Part shown: positions 1-7,857 of the stretch, one piece after another
Layout: each line of letters opens with the position of its first letter
How positions within the stretch are numbered: position 1 is the first letter of the stretch
Assembly (NCBI GenBank): GCA_963746955.1
Contig: CAVVDR010000027.1
Location: 1-64,000, forward strand
Length of the DNA stretch: 64,000 bases
DNA from: DASQBT01 sp963746955
GTDB taxonomy: Bacteria > Pseudomonadota > Gammaproteobacteria > Burkholderiales > Thiobacillaceae
Direction of reading: 5' to 3'
The notes under the pieces: generated by a model
The model's database searches: none
Told to the model about the DNA's origin: nothing
What the model saw: the letters and a program-made list of their open reading frames with translations, nothing else
Made by a program: the position numbers and the translations under genes

Positions 1-1
1 C

Positions 2-562
2 AGGGCGTATACAGCTTATACAAGGTGGGTTGAAAGCAAGGATGTCAAACTCTTGCTACAAGCCGAATCACACTTGGCATTCCTGGACCCGATACATCAG
101 GATGAAAAGGAAACGCTCAATCTCAAAGCAATATTGGCCTTTGTTTTACACAGGAATGTGCGCGAAGCCATTGAGTTGATCAAAAAGGTCAAGGCACCAG
201 AGCATTCTCAGTGGCATCTCAATATGGCGTTTTTGCTTGGCTATTCTGGCAACCTCAAGAATGCGGTGAGGCATTATAGATTGGCCGAGAATATTGAGAT
301 AACTCCTGACACACTGAACCAAATTGAGGCATTTATATTGTGGGTGCTTAATGCAGAACCTGAGCGCTACCAACTCTATTATTGTCTTGGCTTCTTTAAC
401 TGGAAAGTTAAAGGTGATCTGGTTAGTGCGGAAAAGGACTTCACGGATTTTCTGGACAAAGTAGAACCGCAGAAATTTCAAAAGGAAGTTGAGCTAACCA
501 GGCAGTGGATCAATGAGATTAGGTTAGACGCTGCATGTGCCGCAAGGTCTTCCGCAAGTTGA
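2..562 (+). CDS. TPR-like protein, 5' end outside the window
   Basis: The reading frame is open from the first bases of the window, so the N-terminus is missing and at least 187 residues remain. It is rich in helix-forming repeats with Ala/Leu/Tyr spacing (for example around AVRHYRLAENIEI and YYCLGFFNWKVKGDLVSAEK), typical of tetratricopeptide-like solenoids that mediate protein contacts. I do not recognise the family. It is the first gene of the low-GC accessory region and, unlike most of its neighbours, shows no internal stop or frameshift in the visible part. The last residues (AACAARSSAS) look like read-through into non-coding sequence. Confidence 0.6.
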   Translation, partial: RAYTAYTRWVESKDVKLLLQAESHLAFLDPIHQDEKETLNLKAILAFVLHRNVREAIELIKKVKAPEHSQWHLNMAFLLGYSGNLKNAVRHYRLAENIEITPDTLNQIEAFILWVLNAEPERYQLYYCLGFFNWKVKGDLVSAEKDFTDFLDKVEPQKFQKEVELTRQWINEIRLDAACAARSSAS

Positions 563-575
563 CGGGCGCCGCAAA

Positions 576-686
576 AAACGCCGTTAAACGCTGCCCATAT
601 GGCGTCCGCATACTTGGATACCCAGCAGTTCGTTTCAAGTACAGCAAGGGCGCCTAGCAAGCGTCTGCGATCCCCACGCGACTTGT
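576..686 (+). repeat. 110-bp direct repeat, copy A
   Basis: This stretch is nearly identical to 7858-7968 in the same orientation, for example CTTGGATACCCAGCAGTTCG and GGGCGCCTAGCAAGCGTCTG in both. No gene is convincing inside it. The two copies lie near the two ends of the visible accessory region and each is close to a HEPN gene copy. The nature of the repeat is unknown; it may be a cassette-associated spacer or a decayed recombination site. Confidence 0.75.
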
Positions 687-736
687 TGCCACCACGCATA
701 GGACTGCTTAGCTTCGTAGTACATATCGAGCCTATC

Positions 737-1197
737 CTAAGCCAGTACGTCGTCAATAAGCTGAATGAAGCGGCGACAAAACTCGTTTAGTTGAGGTGCG
801 CCAATCTTCGCGCGCCAAGTAAGCACCTTTGATTTGTAATTCTCAGCTCTTATGTTGACCTGGGTGATGTCGCGTTCATCAGAAGAAAAGATTACATGGC
901 CATGGGCAATGGCGTTCCTCAGCATTCGCATGAACTGCTCGAATGAATCGGCTTGGCCGATCTCAATGTGCCAACGGGGCCAGCCCTGTTTTTCAAGAGC
1001 GGTGAGCGTCAACGTCTTAAATCGCGCAACAAGCTCGCGTTGTTGAGGGGAATACAACGGGGGGAAAATGGATATCGCGAGTTGCGTCTGACCACGTGAA
1101 CATCGGCTCCCTTCGCATACGCAGCCTCAAGATAGTCGAGATTCGTTCGCGTACGTTGCGCAAAACCGAGGGCATCATTGCGCGAGGTATACCGCAT
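737..1197 (-). pseudogene. HEPN-family nuclease, copy 1, frameshifted
   Basis: Two overlapping minus-strand frames give one protein. The N-terminal part starts at ATG 1197 (MRYTSRNDALGFAQ) and the C-terminal part (TLTALEKQGWPRW... to IQLIDDVLA) ends at 737. The frame changes near 1082-1092, inside the conserved VTQL region. The HEPN RNase motif Rx4H is present as RNAIAH, followed by FSSDERDI. The layout matches the pEK499_p136-type HEPN family, which are probable RNases of defence or toxin systems. It is homologous to 7147-7630 but lies on the opposite strand. Either two inserted bases or one deleted base explains the break, so the product is probably lost. Confidence 0.7.
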
Positions 1198-1620
1198 TTT
1201 GTGTGTGGCTAGCGGCTTGTTTAACGGCCGCAACCGCGAGTTGTAATGTTGGGCATGACGGCAAAAGTGTGTGCGTGTTGCCACAACCTTGACCAGCGAA
1301 TGTCGTAAGGAGACGTGTCCGACAACTTGGCTCAAAACATGATGATCTGGCTCGCATAAAGCCGAGCATGACCAGACCAGCGTCGCATATAGGATACGCA
1401 AGAGTTTGCCACATTGTTGCTCTCCAACAGGATTAACTTCTATACAGTGACATGTCGGAAGCCACCGAGCAAGTCAATTCGATTGCACTAACTAACAATC
1501 ACGTAGGCCAAAACCATGAACGAAAAGATAAGGACTGTTGAAGCGCTTGAAGTGATATTGACGGAATAGCCGACTGAAATGATTCGACGGAATCCGCGGA
1601 ACAATATAAGGGTTGTTGCA
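1198..1620. other. Non-coding gap in the accessory region
   Basis: No convincing gene is seen on either strand, only short overlapping frames without recognisable motifs. A minus-strand GCCCAAC at 1247-1253 and GTTAAAC at 1217-1223 resemble attC core sites but are too close together and lack a palindrome between them. The stretch presumably holds the promoter regions of the divergent genes at 1197 (minus) and 1621 (plus). Confidence 0.5.
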
Positions 1621-2104
1621 ATGGGTAAATTTATTTTGATGATGCTACTGATTTCGGTGAGCAATAGTTCTGTGGCTGGCGAATAGGAAATACGATCAGT
1701 CGGTAGACAAAATGCGCGGAACAAACGAGAGGTATGCCACGCTGGAGTCAACAACTAGGCCAAATTTCGAGTTTCCGTATAGTGGCGGCAGTGTCACGAC
1801 GCTATTAATCCTTGCTACCAAGGATCACTACTATGTGAAATTATCTACTAATAAAGGCCAGTTCTTGCAGAAACGTATGTGGTTTAAGTTCGATAATGGG
1901 CCTGTTATTGATTCTAATAGCATCGGCGATTTGGAAGTTGATGATGATGACCCCAGAAACGTATCTCTCGCCATTGGTTATGGAAATGCTCTAGTTTCAA
2001 AAATAATGAAATCAAAGTACATGACAATCGAAGCAGAATTCTATGGAGGAGAAAAACAGCCAGATAGAATTCAATGTCGCAGGGATTGGATACGACCAAA
2101 CTAG
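1621..2104 (+). pseudogene. Small secreted protein, frameshifted after its signal peptide
   Basis: ATG 1621 opens a signal peptide (MGKFILMMLLISVSNSSVAG) that runs into a stop at GAATAG around 1681-1686. If one A of TAGG is removed, the frame continues as GEWKYDQSVDKMRG and then TLESTTRPNFEFPYSGGS, ending at 2104. This matches a common pattern of small exported proteins with a W-Y-DKM motif followed by an FPY motif. About 160 residues would result. The function is unknown. The break separates export signal from mature domain, so the gene is probably dead unless the base is a sequencing error. Confidence 0.65.
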
Positions 2105-2176
2105 CAAAGGTCACAGGGCACGATTTTTCTAGAAAGAGATATTGACAAGCCAGTTACGCCCTCCAATATAGGTTAG

Positions 2177-3014
2177 TTGATAAGAGGCCCCCTACGGAAG
2201 ACCGATGAACAAAATCTCACCAATCTTGCCAAAACTGTTGCCGATGACAAGGAGCTGTTGCGGCTCATATATAGGGATCTGGCCCAGCCAGGCGTCAAAC
2301 AGACTGGCAAAGCATTGGAAACTATCTTGGGGCTGGGAAATACGTTTCTCATTCCATTGAGATTGCTCAATGAAAAGGCTAGTTTGGTTTTTCGTGCAAA
2401 CATGGAGAAGTATCGTGTGGCTCTCAAAGAGGTTCCTAGCGAATCAATTCAGGAAGTTCCTCCAGAAGTTGGAGTCCCCATTTTAGATCGTCTCACATAC
2501 GTGAACGATCAAGCCTTATAGGAAATGTGAGTAAACTTGCTTGCCAAGGCTTCGCAAACCCAAAACGCCGATCAGGCACACCCCGCGTTCATATCCATTA
2601 TCGATAATTTGTGCCCCGATGAAGCATTGCTCTTAAGGGCGGCTTTCACCGCACGCAATCAACAGATACGGAGACTACGGTTTTGTCTTTTCTGCTAATA
2701 AGAACCTAATCTACGACACTGTTCATTACCTTCTCGATCCGCACATACTTGCCAGAGTGAATCTTCAGTACCCAGACTACGTTGCTGCATACGTTCAAAA
2801 TCTAAAACGCCTTGGAATTATAGAATCAGGCGAGTTCAGGCCAATCGACGAGAATGACGTACTCTGCACTCGGATAAAGGCTGATTATTCTGACGCGCCG
2901 AAACGGTCACACTGGAACGGCCTCACGGGCGTCGAAGTGAGATGGCTTTTTGGGGACATACGGTATGCAGAATTCGGGACTTTTTTTAGGCTTTCGTGCC
3001 TCTCAGACTCCTAA
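2177..3014 (+). pseudogene. DUF4393 protein, broken by two stops and a frameshift
   Basis: The 5' part contains IYRDLAQPGVKQTGKALET and VPPEVGVPILDRLTYV, the hallmark of DUF4393 proteins (unknown function, often on mobile DNA). Translation then meets TAG at 2519-2521 and TGA at 2528-2530, but the same frame continues with family-like sequence (VNLLAKASQTQNADQAHPAF, NLCPDEALLLR). Near 2668 the frame shifts and resumes as YGDYGFVFSANKNLIYDTVH and YVQNLKRLGIIESGEF to the stop at 3014. Three lesions in one gene argue for genuine decay. The first codon may be TTG 2177. The final stop overlaps an attC-like half site, as in integron cassettes. Confidence 0.75.
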
Positions 3015-3060
3015 CAAGCGCATGCAATCGGACATCAAGACCCGACCAACGACGGGGCAA
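3009..3060 (+). repeat. Degenerate attC half site
   Basis: The sequence TCCTAACAAGCGCATGCAATC overlaps the stop codon of the DUF4393 pseudogene and matches the left half of many attC sites, with an R''-like TCCTAAC. No matching right half or R' site follows within the usual length, so the site is partial or decayed. Confidence 0.35.
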
Positions 3061-3145
3061 AGTTCCGTATTCATGCTCAAGAGATCAGAAAAATCATCGC
3101 GAAGTACTTGCCGCAAGTTACAGCCTTGGCGAGATCTGACCTTGG

Positions 3146-3205
3146 GGCCAACAATTCATTCAAGCCGAAGCCGCGTCGCGGCTCGGCCCAATTGAGGCGT
3201 AATGA
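3146..3205 (+). repeat. attC-like integron recombination site
   Basis: The sequence closely resembles classical 59-base elements. An R''-like GGCCAAC lies at 3146-3152, then CAATTCATTCAAGCC, then an imperfect palindrome of GCCGAAGCCGC (3164-3174) and GCGGCTCGGC (3178-3187) with one unpaired base, then CAATTGAGGCG and a degenerate R' (GTAATGA). The unpaired base in the stem is typical of attC strand recognition. Both core sites deviate from RYYYAAC and GTTRRRY, so the site may be inactive. The next gene starts inside its right end. Confidence 0.65.
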
Positions 3206-3681
3206 GCAAAAATAATATCTCCATGAGATCTAATTCCGATGAGCCAGAGGAACTCGATAAGATTATCCGCGGTTCTTATGACGATTTCGTAAGGTTAAAA
3301 ACGCAACCTTCTGGCCACATCTGCGATTACACTCATTTTCTTCTTCGGAAAGGTTACGCCAAAAAATCTACCCGTGGCTGGGTTTGACTTCCCTAATGTT
3401 GATGCACGGATGTTATTTGTTATTTTGTTTTTCGCATGCCTGTATTTTCTGACCGCATACGCATGATTTACGCTTACCCAGGTTTTCGTGACGCTAGGAA
3501 TAAATGGCGGATTCTTAAATCCCAAGCCATGCAGATAACAGGAAACAGGCATCGATTACCTATAGAGGGTAAGAATTTTCTATCCAGTGCAAGGTACACA
3601 TTGTGGCTACTCTTTAACTATGCACTACCAGTTGTTGCAGGCGTGTCTGCATTGGCTATCGGGGTTTGTAAAGTTGCCTAG
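3202..3681 (+). pseudogene. Small membrane protein, two frameshifts
   Basis: Three frame segments join into one plausible protein. The N-terminus starts at ATG 3202 (MSKNNISMRSNSDEPEELDK). A shift at the A-run near 3300 leads into NLLATSAITLIFFFGKV and MLFVILFFACLYFLTAYA, two hydrophobic segments. A second shift near 3465 leads into FRDARNKWRILKSQ and a third hydrophobic segment, LFNYALPVVAGVSALAI. The stop at 3679-3681 lies in the following attC-like site. The family is not recognised. Location between two attC-like sites makes it a single-gene cassette. Confidence 0.5.
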
Positions 3682-3737
3682 TCCTGCGTTCGAGCAGGAC
3701 GCCGCTAAGCGCGGCGCCCCTCAACTTTACGTTGAGT
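3676..3737 (+). repeat. attC-like site with multiple hairpins
   Basis: An R''-like GCCTAGT at 3676-3682 overlaps the preceding stop codon. A consensus R' GTTGAGT lies at 3731-3737. Between them are a perfect 7-bp hairpin GTCCTGC/GCAGGAC (3681-3700) and GCCGC/GCGGC (3701-3715). TCAAC/GTTGA (3721-3735) forms a third hairpin that includes part of R'. Several short stems instead of one long imperfect stem are unusual for attC. A 22-bp piece (about 3699-3720) recurs with one mismatch at 7860-7881. Confidence 0.5.
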
Positions 3738-3837
3738 GTCAAAAGAGGACGAACAGCGGTCAGCCTGACTGATCCACGAAACTCTTCGTTGCCCTTCCGC
3801 GTACCGCATGCATGCGCGAGAGCGTTGGTTGAAGAGC
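3731..3837 (+). repeat. 105-bp repeat module following an attC-like site, copy 1
   Basis: From GTTGAGTGTCAAAAGAGG onward this matches 7693-7799, including ACAGCGGTCAGCCTGAC and a GAGAGCRTTGRTTGAAGAG stretch, with substitutions in between. In both places it begins exactly at the R' site of an attC-like element. No gene is evident inside. It may be a spacer mobilised together with the site. Confidence 0.65.
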
Positions 3838-4175
3838 TGGCACGCGCTGACGCGAGGCGAGCATGGGCATAGCGTACGGCAACTTGAAGAAGCAGACTGA
3901 CAGGGTCTATGCACAGCGTCTGTGCCAACAGCTTGCTTTGGCTGAAAAGCCACTAAAGTCTTAGAGGCTAGGCACCTTGATTGGGTTTAAGCGCAGTCCT
4001 GATGTGCGGTTTAAAGTGGTGTAGTTAAGTGCAGTAGCCAAGAGGCAGAGTATTTTCATGTGTCTACCTGTAGGTTATGGCTCTGCCTGCCATCAAGTCC
4101 CGCAAAAACGAAGTGCTTGCTTAGGTAAAACCGTAACACTTCCCATAAGTCTTCTCAAACCAACGGGAATATCCA
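3838..4175. other. Gap without a gene
   Basis: No reading frame with family-like features is seen on either strand. The stretch includes GGGTTTAAGCGCAG, slightly resembling part of the 110-bp repeat, and leads into the promoter region of the lipoprotein gene at 4176. Confidence 0.4.
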
Positions 4176-4514
4176 ATGCGATCCATTTTCACGATGCTTA
4201 GCGCCGCAGTTGTCATAGCAGGCTGCGCATCAACAGGTGTGGTGCCCACTGATCGGGGCATTTTCATGATCTCCAAAGAAAGTGCGGCTGGGGTTTTTGG
4301 GACGTCAGGTGGGGTGCGGGCGGACATCTACGCAGAGGCTAACGAGTTCTGCGCTCGTTCAAGCAAGGTCGTCGAGACAGTGAATCTTGACGTCAAGGAT
4401 GCCGTGCCATTTGTACGAACGAGTAGGACCACCTCCGAGTTAAATGCGTATCTCCGTAACAATCTTGTTGTAAGGGTGCAGATTAGTGGAGCTGGCTCGG
4501 ATATCAACACATGA
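4176..4514 (+). CDS. Small putative lipoprotein
   Basis: A 112-residue protein starts with MRSIFTMLSAAVVIAGCAST, a lipoprotein signal with lipobox IAGC and acylated Cys17. The mature part contains DRGIFMISKESA, EANEFCARSSK and a single further cysteine. This pattern (a Y/F-M-I-S motif, then A-EA--FC---GK-like) is common to small outer-membrane or periplasmic lipoproteins of unknown function. Its stop overlaps the start of the next gene (ATGA at 4511-4514), and that gene is a decayed paralogue. It is one of the few apparently intact genes of the accessory region. Confidence 0.6.
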   Translation: MRSIFTMLSAAVVIAGCASTGVVPTDRGIFMISKESAAGVFGTSGGVRADIYAEANEFCARSSKVVETVNLDVKDAVPFVRTSRTTSELNAYLRNNLVVRVQISGAGSDINT

Positions 4515-4895
4515 GGATTGGCCAATGGAGAATTCTGACGGTAGCGGTAGCGGTAGCGGTAGCGGTAGCGGTAGTAGTGGGAGGGTTGGCCGCATGCGCA
4601 AATACGGGAGCAATGCTTGGGAATTTGGTAAGGACGCATATAGCATTTCAGTACGTGTTCCGTTTTCGGGCCCTTCTGGCGCCAAGGGAGAGGCGTGAAA
4701 GAGGCAAATGCATATTGTTATGGACAAAATAAACAAGTTCTATTGAAGAACCTAAATTCCTACGAATGCGCGCTTCACGGTGGCTGCGGTGAGGCCGAGA
4801 TAATGTTCCAATGCCTAGATGAGAGCGACCCCCGTTATTCTGCCGAACACCAAATGCGAAAGGACAACGGGGTGTCCACAGTGGAAATTCGATAA
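4511..4895 (+). pseudogene. Lipoprotein paralogue, frameshifted twice
   Basis: The N-terminus from ATG 4511 is MRIGQWRILTVAVAVAVAVA followed by VVVGGLAACAN, a lipoprotein signal with lipobox LAAC. Near 4625 the frame changes to GKDAYSISVRVPFSGPSGAK, and near 4693 it changes again to KEANAYCYGQNKQVLLKN and CGEAEIMFQCLDESDPRY, ending at 4895. The DAYSIS and EANAYC motifs align with MIS and EANEFC of the upstream gene, so the two are tandem paralogues. The hydrophobic core of the signal peptide is a hexanucleotide microsatellite. Confidence 0.6.
4540..4575 (+). repeat. GGTAGC hexanucleotide tandem repeat
   Basis: Five perfect GGTAGC units and one GGTAGT unit follow each other. They encode the alternating Val-Ala core of the lipoprotein signal peptide. 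Unit gain or loss would lengthen or shorten the hydrophobic stretch by two residues without changing frame. Confidence 0.9.
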
Positions 4896-5253
4896 GGTGC
4901 AGTAATGTATGGATTGTCTTTTACTTAGATGGGAAGTTCGCTGTGAGTTCGGTGGACACAATGGACAGGGCGACTGCTGTGGAAGCTACGGCCTACAGCT
5001 TCACTAAAGCTGAACCGAGTTTGATGATCTTCGCGTTTGAATCACCGAAGGCGAAAACCATGTTTATGACGAAATACGCGTAGCCCTGTGCGGAATAGCT
5101 AACGACCAACTGGCAACAATTGGTGATGCATTCAACCTGGGCAGACTCAACGGGTACGACAAGCAATGTCGCGGCGAATGCTAGAACGTAGTCTGTAATT
5201 GGCTCATTCACACTTCTGCACCTTACACCGTTAAACATTTGTTGGAGTTCACT
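4896..5253. other. Gap with one doubtful minus-strand frame
   Basis: On the plus strand nothing is convincing. On the minus strand an 81-residue frame runs from ATG 5238 to 4993 and includes YVLAFAATLLVVPVESAQ, which looks like a signal peptide, then a cysteine-containing CITNCC. It has no recognisable family and is opposite to its neighbours. GTTAAAC at 5230-5236 fits the R' consensus of attC, but no partner site or palindrome is visible. Confidence 0.35.
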
Positions 5254-5609
5254 AATGAACTATTCAGATGAACGGCAGGAAATAATAACCTTGGCAGAGT
5301 GGTGGGATGATGAGGACGAAGAGGTATGAGTTCACAGGGAACCTATTCTGGATCCGCCGTGGCTTGTCAAGTTACAAGGTGAAGTGAGAGAAACTGAATG
5401 TTGAGAATGCTACCTATTTCGATGTTGAATACTATGTAAATCGTTTCTGGATGAAAAGGTGTGCAGTGCTTTTTGGTTGATAGACTCTATACCCCTATCG
5501 ATTATATTTGATGAGAGGGAGCGAACTCGAAGATCTTGACAAAGGGCATAACCATATCATCTTTCGGTGGAACAAGCCAAGACAAGACATGTTCATGCTC
5601 AAATACACT
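5254..5609 (+). pseudogene. Decayed cassette gene of unknown family
   Basis: ATG 5254 opens MNYSDERQEIITLAEWWDDE, which soon meets TGA; the sequence then reads REPILDPPWLVKLQGEV, again followed by a stop. A different frame from 5400 gives YFDVEYYVNRFWMKRCAVLF, two adjacent stops, then RGSELEDLDKGHNHIIFRWN and KPRQDMFMLKYT to a stop at 5609. The acidic, aromatic-rich fragments look like one former soluble protein. The reconstruction is tentative and no function can be given. Confidence 0.35.
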
Positions 5610-5625
5610 TAGCGCGCAAGTAAAC

Positions 5626-6017
5626 ATGTCAACTACACGAACACGTGAAGCACTAGAAGACTTCGCCTTCCATTATGCACTTGAATACGCGATGGAATTG
5701 TTTGATGGGCATCCTAGTTGGGAGCGGTCCTATCATCAGATCAGATCCATCGGCGATCTGTTTTCCGCGTTGCCAAACGGCGATTCACAGGACGTTAAGA
5801 AGGTAGCGAAGATAAAGCGTTTCTATAAGGCAATGCAGGTAGTTGGATCAAAGGCAAAAATGAAGTCCCAGAATATGATGGCACGGAAGATCGTGGTTGG
5901 TATCGTGTTTGGGAAGCAGTCAAATATAATGAACCTTACTTCGCCCAATATGATATCGCGAGGGATGTGGTCATATTAGATTTCTTCAGTGCAACTCAGG
6001 TCTGCAAGGAAGAATGA
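5626..6017 (+). pseudogene. Soluble protein of unknown function, frameshifted
   Basis: ATG 5626 gives MSTTRTREALEDFAFHYALE, then DGHPSWERSYHQIRSIGDLF and KRFYKAMQVVGSKAKMK. Near 5870 a frame change restores VPEYDGTEDRGWYRVWEAVK and IARDVVILDFFSATQVCKEE to a stop at 6017. The total is about 130 residues. Composition on both sides of the break is that of a normal cytosolic protein, which supports one former gene. The family is not recognised. Confidence 0.45.
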
Positions 6018-6051
6018 AGTTCAACAGCAGAAAACCAAGTGGACATTGAGA

Positions 6052-6231
6052 ATGGCAGAGGCCTATACGGGACCGAATGGCGTTGTTGATGTGCAAGAGA
6101 TCCTGAAGTGGATCAATCCAAGTTGGCGTGCGAAGGCATTCAATCTGAATATTCTTCGTTTGTTGAGAATTCAGAATGACGAACAGGTGCTGAACTGGGT
6201 GAAACTTAAATCTACGATAACAGTTGAATGA
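6052..6231 (+). CDS. Possible 59-residue ORF
   Basis: From ATG 6052 the frame reads MAEAYTGPNGVVDVQEILKW, then INPSWRAKAFNLNILRLLRI to TITVE. It has protein-like composition but no known motif and no clear ribosome-binding site. It could equally be the 3' fragment of another decayed cassette gene. Confidence 0.25.
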   Translation: MAEAYTGPNGVVDVQEILKWINPSWRAKAFNLNILRLLRIQNDEQVLNWVKLKSTITVE

Positions 6232-6601
6232 CCACATACCATGTTGTGCAATGTCACAAGAGCAACAGGCGGTGTGGGACGCGTGTTGAAATGCCCGCAC
6301 TTTCATTTGCTGCTTGGGTCGCTTGGGATAACTGCCAACGCAAAGTGTTCTCTCGGAGGTGCATTTAGAGCAACGCCGCTATCAACGAAATGACACGCCC
6401 AATACTGCTTCTCCAAATGAGTTTTGTTTGCGTGTAATTAGAACGACAGCAAGTATCCCAGCGACAATTCAAATGGGAATAGAGAATCTATCCCCCTGGA
6501 GAAATGCGTTCAATGATTCACGACGCGCAGTAATTAGTAATCGGTTGCCCTTTTGATGCGCTGACTAAATACTTGCCCGAAATGCAATGAAAAGGGCTTG
6601 T
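6232..6601. other. Gap with a weak gene fragment
   Basis: No intact gene is seen. Around 6350-6450 a short frame (HLEQRRYQRNDTPNTASPNE, then FCLRVIRTT) loosely resembles the C-terminal end of formylglycine-generating-enzyme domains, but the match is too short to claim. Confidence 0.3.
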
Positions 6602-6976
6602 ATGGAAGAGCAGTCGGACGCAGAGCAGTTGGTCGATAACCTCAAACAATTTACTGGCTCAGTTGAGTACACAAAACTCACTAAGAACGTAGCGCTGACT
6701 GAGGGTGCTTTATATCTCGCTGAACACGCAGCTTGCTATTGGCTATTTGATTTGTATGCGTCACATCTTTTCAGCATCAATAAAGACGTTGAAGAATTTA
6801 CTTGTTTGAAATTAAGCAAGACGGGCAACTCCGCAAGTGTAACGATCGATGACGGCAACGGGCGTGTGTTAGCAGAGCAGCACGTTGAGTACACAGATTT
6901 TCCGTTGACTGGTATCAAGCTGTTTGGGTGTTGGAGTGGCGACTATTGGGTATTGATGTTGCCCAGCGAGTACTGA
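6602..6976 (+). CDS. DUF6876-like protein
   Basis: A 124-residue protein contains LKQFTGSVEYTKL, LTEGALYLAEHAACYWLFDL, DDGNGRVLAEQHVEYTDFPL and a C-terminal LLPSEY-like end (MLPSEY). These motifs in this order are those of the DUF6876 family, common on plasmids, phages and genomic islands and without assigned function. I chose ATG 6602 because AAAAGG lies six bases upstream; an in-frame ATG at 6587 is the alternative. It is intact, unlike most neighbours. Confidence 0.65.
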   Translation: MEEQSDAEQLVDNLKQFTGSVEYTKLTKNVALTEGALYLAEHAACYWLFDLYASHLFSINKDVEEFTCLKLSKTGNSASVTIDDGNGRVLAEQHVEYTDFPLTGIKLFGCWSGDYWVLMLPSEY

Positions 6977-7146
6977 AGGTCATTTTTGCTATTCGTTCTC
7001 ACCGTAAATTTGATAAAGAGGAACACAACTTCACGGGAGGCAAAGGTGGTGTCGCTGTCTGATAATCTGTCATTTCAATCCATCCCTTTGTTTCTCACAT
7101 TTAATTTATTGGTTTACACATCACGTTGGGAAGGAAGGTAATCTCT

Positions 7147-7630
7147 ATGCAAGATGCGTATATGTTAGCTCGCAACAGGACGGAAGAGTTTTCCCAGCGA
7201 GTCCGCAAAAACTTGGACTTTATTGTGAGGAAACGCAAGGAAGGAGAGGACGTGCATGAGGTCACTCGAGCTGGTAACGTCTCTGTTGGGTATCGTGGTA
7301 TTCCCTTGGGAGGCTGGGGCGTTAAAGCATCTTGAAAGCCTGTCGCTTATTGCACTGGAGGCGGAAGGCTGGCCGCATTGGGATGTTCAATTGGACGTGA
7401 AGGACGACACGAAAACTCTTGGGAAATTGACTGGGCACTTGCGAAACGCAGCGTCTCATCGACGTCTTATTTTTTCATCTGACGACAGAGAAATGCATAA
7501 GGTAGACATTGAGTTTGAAGACGCTCCCAATAAACGCGCTTCGCCGAATTGGCGTGCGAGAATCAATGCGGCTGATTTAGCAACATTTTGCGAGCGATTC
7601 ACGAGGAGGCTGGAAGACCTTGTTGGCTAA
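7147..7630 (+). pseudogene. HEPN-family nuclease, copy 2, frameshifted
   Basis: ATG 7147, with AAGGAAGG upstream, opens MQDAYMLARNRTEEFSQRVR and reaches EDVHEVT. One extra base near 7264-7272 then shifts the frame, and the protein resumes as LVTSLLGIVVFPWEAGALKH, EAEGWPHWDVQLDV and RNAASHRRLIFSSDDREM to RLEDLVG at 7630. RNAASH is the Rx4H catalytic motif of HEPN RNases. It is homologous to the minus-strand copy at 737-1197, and the break falls at the corresponding VTQL position. The stop codon overlaps the attC-like site that follows. Confidence 0.7.
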
Positions 7631-7699
7631 CACGTATTTGCCTAGCAAGCCCTTGCACGCGACATACGAAACGCACGCGCGTGAAGGGCGGCGTTGAGT
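7625..7699 (+). repeat. attC-like site after the HEPN copy
   Basis: GGCTAAC at 7625-7631 overlaps the HEPN stop codon; a second R''-like GCCTAGC lies at 7640-7646. An imperfect palindrome of GCCCTTGCACGCG (7649-7661) and CGCGTGAAGGGC (7678-7689) has a single extra G in the left arm, the kind of extrahelical base seen in attC sites. A consensus R' GTTGAGT follows at 7693-7699. Length and layout fit a chromosomal-integron attC. Confidence 0.6.
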
Positions 7700-7799
7700 G
7701 TCAAAAGAGGCAGAACAGCGGTCAGCCTGACATATCCCCAAGGGTCTTGCGTAGCACTTCCCGTACCGTACGCAAGCACGAGAGCATTGATTGAAGAGC
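7693..7799 (+). repeat. 105-bp repeat module, copy 2
   Basis: This matches 3731-3837 and, like it, begins at the R' site of an attC-like element. The stretch from 7800 to 7857 is unique and runs into the 110-bp repeat copy B. No gene is seen between 7700 and 8083. Confidence 0.65.
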
Positions 7800-7857
7800 G
7801 CCAGCGCTACCTGGTGACCAAGTGTTACTTAAGTAACGCTAGGCGAGCCCAGCACAG

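Noticed and set aside
1217..1253. attC site on the minus strand (GCCCAAC to GTTAAAC)
   Set aside because: Both core sites match but the distance is only 37 bp and there is no palindrome, below the minimum size of attC.
6350..6450. C-terminal fragment of a formylglycine-generating enzyme
   Set aside because: Only a loose match over about 30 residues without the conserved GGSW and GFR motifs.
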